Assembly (NCBI GenBank): GCA_023653785.1
Contig: JAMKCH010012384.1
Span: 1 to 64,000, forward strand
Length of the DNA: 64,000 bases
Direction of reading: 5' to 3'
DNA from: Ophioderma brevispina
Lineage: Eukaryota; Echinodermata; Ophiuroidea; Amphilepidida; Ophiodermatidae
Shown here: piece after piece, positions 30,956 through 40,420 of the stretch
How positions within the stretch are numbered: position 1 is the first letter of the stretch
Layout of the letters: each line of letters begins with the position of its first letter
Notes under the pieces: model-generated
Database searches by the model: none
What the model was told of the DNA's origin: nothing
Seen by the model: only the letters and a program-made list of their open reading frames with translations
Translations under genes and position numbers: made by a program

Positions 30956-31465
30956 GTAGGAAATATATATTTTTAAGTGTCAATATTGCTGTAATGTCTC
31001 CGCTTTTGCAACTTTTGCAACAATCATGCATCATCGTCGATTCATACGCGTGCAAAAACAAATGCGACTTACTTGCAGTGATTCGCACGTTTAACATTGC
31101 GAGAAGGCGACAGCATTACTTCATAAAAGTTATGAGCTCATTCGTCACAGAATTATGAAAGAGGGGAAACATGGAATTAATTTACAGCCTACAGGAAAGG
31201 AGATCAACGAAGTGAAACATTACTTCTTTTTTTGGCAGAACATGAAGGGGAGTCCGACAAAGTGACGAAAAAATCTCAATTTCCGTTATCGTAAATTGTT
31301 TGTTTAAAAGATTGTTTCATGTCATGAAAGGTATACACAGTTCAATTTAGAATAAAAAGTAGTGTCATTTTTACCACAGGTACGGTATGATGGATTTTTC
31401 ATGGTATTTTGTAGGGGAAGAAACGAAGGTCTCCATTTGGGATTAAGGTCAAAAGTCATTTGGGG

Positions 31466-31487
31466 TTTTTTTTTTTTTTTTTTTTTT
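31466..31487 (+). repeat. T22 run at the exon-duplication junction
   Basis: Twenty-two consecutive T separate copy 1 of the duplicated exon region from copy 2. With the following CCTCTCAAACCAG it resembles a polypyrimidine tract plus AG. Confidence 0.8.
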
Positions 31488-31797
31488 ATACCTCTCAAAC
31501 CAGTTCTCATACTGATAACACTGATATATTAGCTTACTGGGTGTTGATCCGAAGACCTAGGAATATACCACCCGGACCCGTGTTTGTCATCCCCGGCTCA
31601 AGACCCCACGAGTTGCTGACGAAACTTTCCCAGAAATTTGGTAGCGTGTTTAGTTTGCGTTTTGGTCCCATCTTGGCTGTGATCGTCAACGATGAAGAAT
31701 CATTTCATGAATCTTATAGTAAAAGGGGAGATGCCCTTCTTGACCGTAATGTGCCTCCCCTGTTAAAACTGTGTACACCGACTGAAGGTAGGAAATA
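31487..31797 (+). pseudogene. Duplicated partial P450 exon 1
   Basis: Sequence from TATACCTCTCAAACCAG to the donor at 31798 repeats 30654-30955 almost exactly, including the frameshift beside LIY and the GAAG|GTAGG donor. It lacks the ATG and the first ~15 codons of copy 1. The whole duplicated block is 30654-31462 against 31487-32292, so intron sequence was copied too. It could be a dead copy, or an internal alternative exon if the T-run acts as part of a splice acceptor (inference). Confidence 0.75.
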
Positions 31798-32293
31798 TAT
31801 TTTTTTTTAAGTGTCAATACCTCTGTTTCATCCGGCTCTGGTCCAACATGAAGTAATGTCACCGCTTTTGCAACTTTTGCAACAATCATGCATCATTGTC
31901 GATTCATACGAGTGCAAAAACAAATGCGACTTACTTGCAGTGATTCGCACGTTTAACATTGCGAGAAGGCGACAACATTACTTCATAAAAGTTATGAGCT
32001 CATTTGTCACAGAATTATGAAAGAGGGGAAACACGGAATTAATTTACGGAGTGAAATATGACTTCTTTTACACAACATGAAGGGGAGTCCGACAAAGGGA
32101 CGAAAAAATCTCAATTTTTAGAATTGTTTGTTTCAAAGGTTGTTTCATGTCATGAAAGGTACACAGTCTATATTCAATTTAGAATAAAAAGTAGTGTCAT
32201 TTTTACCACAGGTACGGTATGATGGATTTTTCATGGTATTTTGTAGGGGAAGAAACGAAGGTCTCCATTTGGGATTAAGGTCAAAAGTCATTA

Positions 32294-32420
32294 GGGTCAT
32301 CAGAGGTCAAATACACTCTAAATAGAAGTTTGATGATTTGGCTACTCATTTAACAGTTCAACGTGTTAAAACAAAACACCACTTGACCTCTATGACTAGG
32401 TTAAAGGTCACATAGGGGTC
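32294..32420 (+). promoter_or_regulatory. Cluster of AGGTCA-type half-sites in P450 intron 1
   Basis: GGGTCA-TCAG-AGGTCA (DR4 spacing) lies at 32294-32309, AGGTTA-A-AGGTCA (DR1) at 32398-32410, and AGGTCA-CATAG-GGGTCA (DR5) at 32405-32421. Such direct repeats are nuclear-receptor binding arrangements, and P450 genes are classic targets. Most of these sites belong to a transposon arm, so function is speculative. Confidence 0.2.
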
Positions 32421-32858
32421 AATACCATATGATTTGTCAAGGTCTTGGTCAATGATGCATGGGACCCGGTTTGGTCAAAATACATGAAAGCATGTGAGTG
32501 CCAGAGTGAAAAGAAGAATATGAAATTTAAATCTCAATATTAACATCTTGCATTGAAAATTTTTAACACTGTGATTGATTATTAACACTGTAACATGTTA
32601 ATTATCAAAACCTACAACATGCCGTAGTGCAGTGTTAATAATCAATCACTGAGTGTTAATAATTTAGCAATGCAACATGTTAAGTTTGAGTGTTAATCAA
32701 AGCAATTACTTCATGTTTTCCTTGTCACTCTAGCCCTCACATGCTTTCATGTATTTTGACCAAACTTGGTCCCATGCATCATTGACTAAGACCGTGTCAA
32801 TTCATATGGTATTGACCCCTATGTGACCTTTAACCTAGTCATAGAGGTCAAGTGGTGT
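32376..32858. mobile_element. 483-bp palindromic MITE in P450 intron 1
   Basis: The left end ACACCACTTGACCTCTATGA at 32376 is inverted at 32858 (CAAGTGGTGT). The arms continue through GGTCACATAGGGGTCAATACC and GATGCATGGGACC for more than 120 bp with modest mismatches. The centre holds a second palindrome (GTGATTGATTATTAACACTG and its inverse, ~32570-32650). No coding frame. Confidence 0.8.
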
Positions 32859-32865
32859 TAAGAGT

Positions 32866-33306
32866 GTATATACCATTTCCCTTCTTTTTATACAATTTAC
32901 CTTCTTTATATACCAAGTTCCTCTTTTATATACCGTTTCTTAATTTATATACAATTTCCCTCCTATACCATTTTCCTCCTTTATATACCATTTTCCTCCT
33001 TTATATACCATTTTCTCCTTTATATACCATTTTCTCCTTTATATACTATTTTCTCCTTTATATACTATTTTCTCCTTTATATACTATTTTCTCCTTTATA
33101 TACTATTTTCTCCTTTATATACTATTTTCTCCTTTATTACTATTTTCTCCTTTATATACTATTTTCTCCTTTATATACTATTTTCTCCTTTATATACTAT
33201 TTTCTCCTTTATATACTATTTTCTCCTTTATATACTATTTTCTCCTTTATATACTATTTTCTCCTTTATATAACTTTTCCTTATTTATATACCATTTCCC
33301 TCCTTG
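32866..33306 (+). repeat. 19-bp minisatellite, first block
   Basis: About 22 units of TTTATATACTATTTTCTCC or close variants (ACCATTTTC, ACCATTTCCC at the edges). A 161-codon open frame through it is a translation of the repeat, not a gene. The array resumes at 34565 after an inserted block. Confidence 0.9.
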
Positions 33307-34564
33307 TCATATGAACATATTTGACAAACAACATTAACAAAATGTTATTTTTTAAACATTTAGACGATGTTTATAACAAACATTTTCAGAATATCTTTAA
33401 AATATTATGATTGAATGTTTTACAAATGATGTAAAAATATATTAATTAAAACGTTTTGATTATATTTGCATTATGTTATTATAAGTTGTAGGCCTATAAG
33501 AACAATATCGTACAAACATTTCGGCGATTGTTTTACTAACATGTTTTTTTTTTTTTTTTTTTTTAAAAATGTGCAATTTGAAATATGTGTCAACACACAT
33601 TAACAAAAGTAGTTATTTTTGAAATATTTAGACAATGATTTATAACAAACGTTTTCAAAATATCCTTAAAATATAAGGATTGAATGTTTTACAAATGCTG
33701 GAAAGAAAATATAGGTTAATTAAAACACTTATATTCGCATGATTTATTATATGTTATATAAGAACAAATCATAAAACATTTCTGCGATGTTTTTACTAAA
33801 TATGTTTGAAATATTTGACAAACAACATAACAAAATGTTATTTTTGAAACATTAAGATGATGTTTATAACAAACGTTTTCAAAATATCCTTAAAATATTT
33901 GGATTTAATGTTTTACAAATGTTGCATTAAACTATTTTACCAAATATGTTTAAAACATTTTTAAAATGTCATATGAAAATATTTTATAACAAATGTTTTC
34001 AAAACATTTTTAAAATATTATAAAATTTTTCACGTATATAAGTTAAATTGTACCTGTTTATTTCTGTAACATTACTTAGTGTAGTGGGTTTAAGACTTGC
34101 AGTCTTAAGGTCCCAGGTTCGAACCCTAGTGTAGCCATAATCTTTTGATGTGTAATTATAAGTGTAAGTGTTAGCGCTTAAACCAAGGAAAAACTTCATT
34201 TTTTTCTTTTTTCCAATCCCAATGTACCAAAAAATATTATAAAACACTTAAAAATAAGATTAACTATCAACATCGTTTTAACATTTATAAAAATGTTGAA
34301 CTGAAATGTTTTTACCAACATCGTAAAAACGTCAAAAGTATGGACATGTTGATATTCAAAAGATGTTGTCAAGAAATATAAATGGAAAACATTTATATAA
34401 CATTTCCATGATATTTGCTCATGTCATACAAATGACATACAAAAATGTTTTCTAAATATGAATATGTCCATACATTTAATGTTTGTACAAAATTTTCAAA
34501 AAATATTTCCCCGATTTTGTAAAAACATTTTAAAAACATTTTTATGACGTTTTTTGTTTGTTGG
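33307..34564. repeat. AT-rich block splitting the minisatellite
   Basis: Repeating phrases (ATAACAAACGTTTTCAAAAT, CCTTAAAATAT, GAATGTTTTACAAATG) recur at about 33345, 33640 and 33850, giving ~250-bp internal tandem units. Short palindromes of the AACATTTT/AAAATGTT type are dense. The block probably entered the minisatellite as one or more insertions; its class is unknown. Confidence 0.6.
34072..34216 (+). mobile_element. Possible tRNA-derived SINE head
   Basis: TTAGTGTAGTGGGTTTAAGAC is followed by TTGCAGTC, TTAAGGTCCCA and a perfect B box GGTTCGAACCC, then a short AT-rich body ending in a T-rich tail near 34216. This fits a tRNA-like promoter with A- and B-box spacing, as in SINEs. Only one copy is seen in the window, so SINE status is inferred. 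Confidence 0.4.
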
Positions 34565-34659
34565 GTATATACCATTTCCTCCTTTATATACAAATTTCCC
34601 TCCTTTATATTCCATTTTCCTCCTTTATATATAGTTTTCCTCCTTCATATACCATCTTT
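34565..34659 (+). repeat. 19-bp minisatellite, second block
   Basis: Five degenerate units (TATATACCATTTCCTCC type) continue the array at 32866-33306. Confidence 0.8.
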
Positions 34660-34818
34660 ATGATCGGTCATATACTCGTTCTCTATAGTACATGTACTCT
34701 TTTTCTCTTCTCCATAATTTTTTTTCTCCCAAGGAACTCTCAAAAGTAAAAGTAAAATTTAAACATGTATCTATTTGTACCTTTTATTTATTTTATTTAA
34801 TTATGTATTTTTCCTCAG

Positions 34819-35441
34819 GTAGCTTCACATTCGGCGAGGGTGAAGGATGGCACCACCTTCGCAAGTTCGGTAATATTGCATTGCGACATTTTGGTGTAGG
34901 CCAGAAGATAATAATCAAGAGAATCAACGAAGAATCGCGATTTCTAGCCCAAGAAATCGACAAGTATAACGGTCAACCATTTGATCCGTTACCGTTAACT
35001 CTTACCGCAATTGCCAATATCATGAACGTAATGGTGTTTGGTACACGCTACGAGTACACCGATCATAAGTATACAGCGATGATGAAGAACTTGATTGGTG
35101 TTGCCGATTTCATTAAAATCACAGATCTCGTCAATTTTATCCCGTTTCTTTATTGGACAAGGCTCTACAAGCCCCATCGCGAGTACATTGCCAACCTGAA
35201 ACAATTCATCGAGGATGTAATTGAAGAACACAGAAAAACATATGATCCGAACAACATCCGTGATATTGTGGATATGTACCTCGATGAACTGAGCAAAGAG
35301 GGGTACGGGATGCTTCCGCATGATAGCAGCCTAGTTTGGAGAGGGGTTTACGATCTTTTTGGCGCTTCCACAGAGACTACGAATCTTTCAATGAATTGGC
35401 TTATTCTATATCTCGGCTACCATCCAGAAGTACAAAAGAAG
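34819..35441 (+). CDS. Cytochrome P450 (clan 2), exon 2
   Basis: Acceptor TTCCTCAG|GTAGC and donor AAG|GTAACA bound a fully open 207-codon exon, phase 1 in and phase 0 out, matching exon 1. It starts GSFTFGEGEGWHHLRKFG, where WHHLR is the WxxxR of the C helix that contacts a haem propionate. It continues through FDPLPLTLTAIANIMNVMVF, then FIPFLYWTRLYKPHREYIANL, to the I-helix oxygen-binding segment FGASTETT (A/GGxxT-type) and LSMNWLILYLGYHPEVQKK. This exon is undamaged, unlike its partners. It combines what in vertebrate CYP2 genes are several exons. Confidence 0.9.
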
Positions 35442-36003
35442 GTAACATTTCTGAATTATCACATCAAGCGAACCACTCATTCAAAAAGGCTTAGGAAGTG
35501 GGGGGGCTTGGAACTGGGCTCCCAATAATTGGGGGTGGGGGGCTCGAATACCTCTGAGCCCCCCCCCCCCAATAATTCTAACACTTTTTACCAAAACATC
35601 AAATTCCAAAGCTTCCCCATCCCGCAACCTACCCGCGCCTCACGGAGACCTCCGGCCTCCATCACCCTTCAAGTGGCCCCAGTCCTGAAAATCTTTCTAA
35701 GACTATGCCAATATGCCTTTCATTGTTGTAAGATATGTCAAAACTAAAAATGATAAACTTGCTCTTGATCGCGCCGAACGGGAATTCAAAATTTGGTCGT
35801 GCTTCTCGAAAAAAATAGAATAAATCCAATGGACTGATCTTGACGAGTATGTTGCATGTCATATTAAACTGAGATGAATCACCTGGACCTGTTGATAAAA
35901 CCAAAATTAGAATTAAGTATGTACATTTTAGACAGTTGTTATTCAAAGTGTATATTCCCGGTCATGTGATTGAAAACAAATCTCCCGATATATTTTCATG
36001 TAG
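35442..36003. other. P450 intron 2
   Basis: The intron contains a G/C-homopolymer stretch (35500-35575) where GGGGGGCT-GGGCTCCCAATAATT is partly inverted. A minus-strand 94-codon frame at 35662-35946 is unrecognised and probably chance. Confidence 0.5.
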
Positions 36004-36157
36004 ATGCGGAGCAAATAGGATTCGTTTTTGGGCGTGATCGTCAACCGACCTTAGAAGACAGAGAGTCTACCTGGGTATTGCTAAAGTTACAGAGACTTTC
36101 CGCATCCGCCCACCCGTACCTCTCACCCAGCGAGGAGGAGCCTCGGCAGAATTTAAG
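36004..36157 (+). CDS. Cytochrome P450 (clan 2), exon 3 (K helix)
   Basis: After ATGTAG| the text reads DAEQIGFVFGRDRQPTLEDRES in one frame and YLGIAKVTETFRIRPPVPLTQ then RGGASAEFK in the next. The second part carries the invariant ExxR of the K helix as ETFR, followed by the usual RPPVPL. The donor AAG|GTGAGA is at 36158. Length 154 is one base off the phase 0-to-0 length expected from the neighbours, which agrees with the frame changes seen: one near the acceptor and one between ES and YLG. Family motifs are otherwise intact. Confidence 0.8.
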
Positions 36158-36840
36158 GTGAGAAGTGGTTAGTGATACTCAGTGGCGTAACCAAGACATT
36201 TGCAAAATTGGGGGGGGGGGCTGAAAGGGGTGACAAGCTTTTTTTGAGAGGGCGAATTTGGGTCCTCTCCATCGACACGGTACAAAAAAGTCAGTTCATT
36301 TGGGGTGGCGGGGCTGGCGGGGGGGCGGGTACTGGTGGGGGGGCTGCGCCCCCCGGCCCCCGCTGGTACGCCTCAATGGTTGATACTTAATAGTCTTATG
36401 CAGATAACATTCTGCAGAAGTGGTCAGGGGTACATTTCACGTAACTCATTGTCAGGTAGTTTTAATCCGTTCATTCAACATGAACATTTTCGACGTTCTC
36501 ATGCTCAAAATAGGTTATTTTCAAAAAACGCCATAAAGTTGCATTTCGTGATTTTAACACCTGCTGTTTTATTTTTCACTAGATATTTTAGCTTATTCCA
36601 TATAGGCACCTCTGCTATAATTTCCGCCCCACTTACAGACAAAAAATACAAAAATTTTCTTAATTTCTTCTCAGAGTCGACGGAATCTGCATGTAAGCTT
36701 TGGTACGCTTACATTAGTAAGCTGAAGTTTAGATGATACAAAAAATTTTTAGATAAGTAGGAAGGACGAGGCTGTAGATGTCACGATTGGCCCTTTCAAA
36801 ATTAATGTCTTTATGAAATGATCCGTACTAATTCGTATGT
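36158..36840. other. Intron sequence with G-rich transposon-end-like patch
   Basis: CAGTGGCGTAACCAAGACATT at 36180 and the following G-runs resemble ends of hAT-like non-autonomous elements (from memory). Very G-rich sequence at 36301-36360 has several runs of four or more G, so a quadruplex is possible. Open frames here are composition artefacts. Confidence 0.35.
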
Positions 36841-37261
36841 ACTTAAAACTACCTTGCCATACCCATTAGATAATGACAAACTCAAAACCACCCTATCCAA
36901 CCCCTTCAGAAAAAGACAATTCAAAACCACCCTATCCAAACCCCCGTAAGATAACGGCAATTGAAAACCTCCTATCCAAACCCTTAAGACGGCCGACTCA
37001 AAAAACCATATGTCCAAAACTCTTAAGATAATAGGCAACTCAAAACCACCCATCCAAAACTCCCTTATGATAATAGCCATCAAAACCACCCTCATCCAAA
37101 CCCTAAATAAAGGCAATTCAAAACCATCCTATCCAAACCCCCCTAAATAACAGGCATTCAAAAACCACCTATCCAAACCCCATTAAGATAATAGCCAACT
37201 CAAAATCCTCATCAAACCCCTAAGATAATAAGCCAACTCAAAAACCACCATATCCCAACTC
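36841..37261 (+). repeat. 41-bp minisatellite, first block
   Basis: About ten degenerate units of TTAAGATAATAGCCAACTC + AAAACCACCCTATCCAAACCCC. It is interrupted at 37262 and resumes at 38142. Confidence 0.85.
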
Positions 37262-37613
37262 TTAAGACACTATCAGTGATTGAAAAATATTTGGAAAATT
37301 TGCAGGACTAGCTTCAAAAGTGAAGGATAAAGTCAGTAGAATTCTGCATAAGTTAACCTTTCCAACTGAAGAATTGACAGAAATGGACGAAAACAGCAAG
37401 TGTTCCAAGATCGATTCCCATTCCATTACGTGTTGTAGTAGTGTCCGAACGGACTAAAGGACTAACAATTTCCGATTCTGTCCTTATTAGGTGCTTCTGG
37501 TTATCATGTGCAGGTTGTGTAGTGACTACCGGACTTGTTACATACATGCAAAAATCTGATGTTGATGATTTTTTCGATGTTCTGATTTAGCAAATCCCTG
37601 ATAGTGTCTTTAA
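37262..37613. mobile_element. TTAA-flanked MITE family 1, copy e
   Basis: The ends are TTAAGACACTATCAGTGATT and the inverted AATCCCTGATAGTGTCTTTAA. The interior GTCCGAACGGAC marks it as family 1, in the opposite orientation to copies a and b. Its left TTAA is part of the minisatellite unit. Confidence 0.8.
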
Positions 37614-38145
37614 AGCGGCACTGGCACATTTTCACAAAATATGAAATTTCTTCAATTTGCTCTCAATGATAGTCTAGGCCATTGGAAGAACAGAGATATA
37701 TTTACACATAAAAATAACATACAACAAAACAGATAGGGACATTGAATGAGGATAAAAGAATCCAGGTAATTTGTAGGCCAACTTTTAAGTTTTCCATAAC
37801 TTAATCAAACGAAAAGTACATTACATGAATATTTTTTAACTCTACTCACTGATATTAAAACCACAAAGCTTATAGACCGGTCACGTGGCATAGCGTGGGA
37901 AACATGCATACGGCGTGCCTGTTATTGTGTTAAGGCCACTATCAGTCGTGGCCTGAATTAGCGTCGCCGGACGACTAAATTACCCAAATCGTTCGGTTTT
38001 ACCCAAAGGAAAGCTGATTTGGTCTTAATCATTGCGGGTGAGGGCTTTTGTATATAAAAGCCTTTAAACAACCATGCAACAATATCGATTTTTGAAAATC
38101 TTGAGGGCGCAACCATTTTTCAAATGTGCCAGATGTGCTACTTAA
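37610..38145. mobile_element. TTAA-flanked MITE family 3
   Basis: It shares the TTAA at 37610-37613 with the preceding MITE. The left end TTAAAGCGGCACTGGCACATT is inverted at the right end (AAATGTGCCAGATGTGCTACTTAA). The right TTAA (38142-38145) is the first base set of a minisatellite unit. 536 bp, non-coding. Confidence 0.75.
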
Positions 38146-38232
38146 GATAATAGCCAACTCAAAACCACCCTACCCAACCCCTTAAATATAGCCACCCAAA
38201 ACCAAACCCTACCCCCCTTTAAGATAAGATTC
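38142..38232 (+). repeat. 41-bp minisatellite, second block
   Basis: Two further units begin exactly at TTAAGATAATAGCC, completing the unit broken at 37262. Confidence 0.85.
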
Positions 38233-38737
38233 ACAGTCCAACAAAGGTTAGTTAAAAAAAAACAAAATACTGTCCATGGGAACGAACCTCCTTGGAAAAA
38301 TTCATTTCGTTAAATTCATGTTTATGACTTCAAATTTGTCGCAGAGCATGAAAGCTGTACGAGCATCGCTAGGTAGAGAGGTAGTGTTAAATAGATCCAA
38401 AGGGATCCTCTATATCAGGGGCAAGAGACTTAATACAATTCGGAATTTACTGAGCCAATATAATACTGGTCCAACCTCCGATGCCCTTACTAAAAAAAAA
38501 GACTTTTTGGAAGGTGGTATCAACTAGATTATTGTTTTCCATATTTCCAACATCCGTAAAATATGATAGAGTCCACTTTCTAGTTTGAACAATGTTTCTC
38601 CAATTTGATCTCTCACTCTCTCTCCCTCTCTCTCTCTCTTCTTTCTCCTCCATCGCTCTCTTCTACTAACTTAACTATCTCTCTCTTCTCGCCACTCTTG
38701 CTCTTCTGTCTTTCTATCTTAACCTCAATTTCTATAG
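38233..38737. other. Intron sequence with CT tract
   Basis: CT-rich simple sequence lies at 38605-38700, running up to the exon 4 acceptor and possibly serving as its pyrimidine tract. An 83-codon frame at 38276-38527 is unrecognised. Confidence 0.4.
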
Positions 38738-38899
38738 GTTAACGAGTATCAGTCAAAAGGAGCCCCGTGATCGGTAATATATGGGCAATTCATCAAGACC
38801 CAGCTAAGTTTCCCAATCCAAGTAAATTCGACCCTACCCGCTTCTTGACGCCTGAAGGAAAATTCAAGAACCATTACATCCATCGTGGCGTTGGATTAG
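38738..38899 (+). CDS. Cytochrome P450 (clan 2), exon 4
   Basis: Acceptor TTCTATAG| and donor TTAG|GTAAGG bound the exon. Its main frame reads PVIGNIWAIHQDPAKFPNPS, then KFDPTRFLTPEGKFKNHYIH and RGVGL, matching the meander and the PxxFxPxRF region before the haem loop. One base is missing near GAGCCCC, so the first ~13 codons are in another frame, and the 162-base length is one short of the phase needed. The final codon joins exon 5 to give GLGRRMCMG. In the FxxGxRxCxG haem signature the Phe position is Val here. Confidence 0.85.
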
Positions 38900-39650
38900 G
38901 TAAGGAACTGGTAATGGGTGATATGAAGTCATACTTAAAGCAATAATAGCAATTCTTTTGAAGAGCACCTTCAATTTTCAAACTTTGAGCGATACGGTGA
39001 AATGGAATGCTGAAAATGCAATTTTGCATGCGTTATAAAAGAAAGACCCAGAAGGGATTTCGTAAGTTAGAGAGAAGGTCCCCTCCCCGATCCTCATTCA
39101 ACGGCAGCGTGGAAACGAGAAATTTCGTCTGGACATTATGAAATGCACAATTATCACGAAAATGATCCTAACTTTAACTTTACTGGCGTAGACCAACGAA
39201 ACATTTAATGATGAGATGTTGACCAGTACTATAAATGGGGCCATTTTGGGCTATTTCAAGTTGGAAAGACGTTTCAGAGACCGTTTAAGATATATCGGAA
39301 TCCGAATTAAATATTTAATCACAAAAAACTCCTTCTTATGCGACTATTTTACCATTTTACAGGTGAGTTTACTATGCCAATTGCCAATGAAACTGTGCAC
39401 AAATCTATTTTTTTTAAATTGGGGGCCACTCTTAAAACTGCTATTAAGTCTATACAAATCAGTTGTGTCGCGAGGGCTGACGCCCTAAATATCATAATTC
39501 GTTTTGCCACCGGCCGCACTCATCATTATGATTACCATCAAGTCATTATGGTATGATCACGATAGTCATCTTAACACCATAAATTATATTTAATTAAGTA
39601 TATATAACCGTGTAAAAAACTATTTTAATATATTTATTCATTCATTATAG
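38900..39650. other. P450 intron 4
   Basis: No repeat or exon is recognised. Overlapping frames at 39216-39556 are unassigned. The branch-point/acceptor region ends TTCATTCATTATAG. Confidence 0.5.
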
Positions 39651-39850
39651 GTCGCCGTATGTGCATGGGGAAAACATTGGCTGAAACGGAACTCTTTCTA
39701 TTCACCGCCAACTGAGGCAAACTTCACAATTAAGTTCCCTGACAACCAGAGAGCGCAGACCTTAAGCGGGTTCACATAGGCATGGCCTTCAGTACGCTCC
39801 CTATCGAGCTGGTTTTGTTAGAAGATAAAGGTAAATTAATGTTGACCTAG
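39651..39850 (+). CDS. Cytochrome P450 (clan 2), exon 5 (haem Cys, C-terminus)
   Basis: The exon starts (G)RRMCMGKTLAETELFLFTAN, giving the haem-ligating Cys and the L helix. TGA follows in that frame. A shifted frame gives LRQ, then FTIKFPDNQ; a further shift gives DLKRVHIGMAFSTLPIELVL and LEDKGKLMLT before TAG at 39848-39850. The ordered pieces match the C-terminal beta region of clan-2 P450s. Net length is in phase from acceptor to stop, so the internal shifts cancel. Either small sequencing errors or decay explains them. Confidence 0.85.
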
Positions 39851-40021
39851 TGTATTTTCGTCACAATTACGGTGGCGCTTCGTGAAAACACGGTTTTGGA
39901 TTGTAATATTGTGGTTGGGGAGGGACAGGTCAATCCAAGGTGTTTTTTCCCCACTCCATAAACATCACAGCTACAAACAAGGACACGTGAGACTAGGGGG
40001 GGGGGGGCTAGAAAAAGTGTC
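39851..40021. other. P450 3' flank
   Basis: No polyadenylation signal is obvious close to the stop. A G-run lies at about 39998-40008. Confidence 0.3.
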
Positions 40022-40420
40022 ATATGGCCGCTCCACGTACGCAAATGACATGATTGTTTTTCTCAAAAATGAGCAAACTCGACATGATTTTTTTCTAACA
40101 TGATTTTTCTCGTTAAAGAAAAAAAAATCAGTCGAGTTTGCTCAGTTGAGAAAAAAAAATCAGGTCGAGTTTTCCTCATGATGAGAAAAAATCATGTCGA
40201 GATTTTGAAAATCGGATGATTTTGTTCTGGACATGAGGAAAACGGGACATGATTTATGTCAAACTCCACAGATAGAGAGCAAAACTCGATGTAATAGAGG
40301 GCAACTGGACGAAAGCGCTGTAACATCGACATATAACGCTGCACACTCGACATATGGCGAGAAAACTCGATACACAGCGCGTGACATCGACATGATTTGA
40401 TCGTGGAGCGTGCCATACTT
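40022..40420. mobile_element. MITE filled with CTCGACATGATTTTT repeats
   Basis: The ends ATATGGCCGCTCCACG (40022) and the inverted CGTGGAGCGTGCCATACTT (to 40420) match with small gaps. The interior holds roughly ten copies, in both orientations, of a CTCGACAT-GATTTTT core (for example 40078, 40190, 40247, 40322, 40346, 40388), so nearly all of it is self-complementary. No coding. Confidence 0.65.

Noticed and set aside
30586..31158. 190-codon open frame as the P450 start
   Set aside because: It begins at GTG, and its first 40 residues are polar and unlike a P450 anchor. The hydrophobic anchor lies in the ATG frame at 30608, and the frame runs past the GTAGG donor into intron.
32852..33337. 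161-codon open frame rich in Tyr, Phe, Leu and Ser
   Set aside because: It is the translation of the 19-bp minisatellite; every unit gives the same short peptide pattern and there is no conserved protein feature.
36172..36736. Gly-rich open frames at 36172-36390 and 36305-36736
   Set aside because: They derive from G-runs within an intron of the P450 gene and have no splice support.
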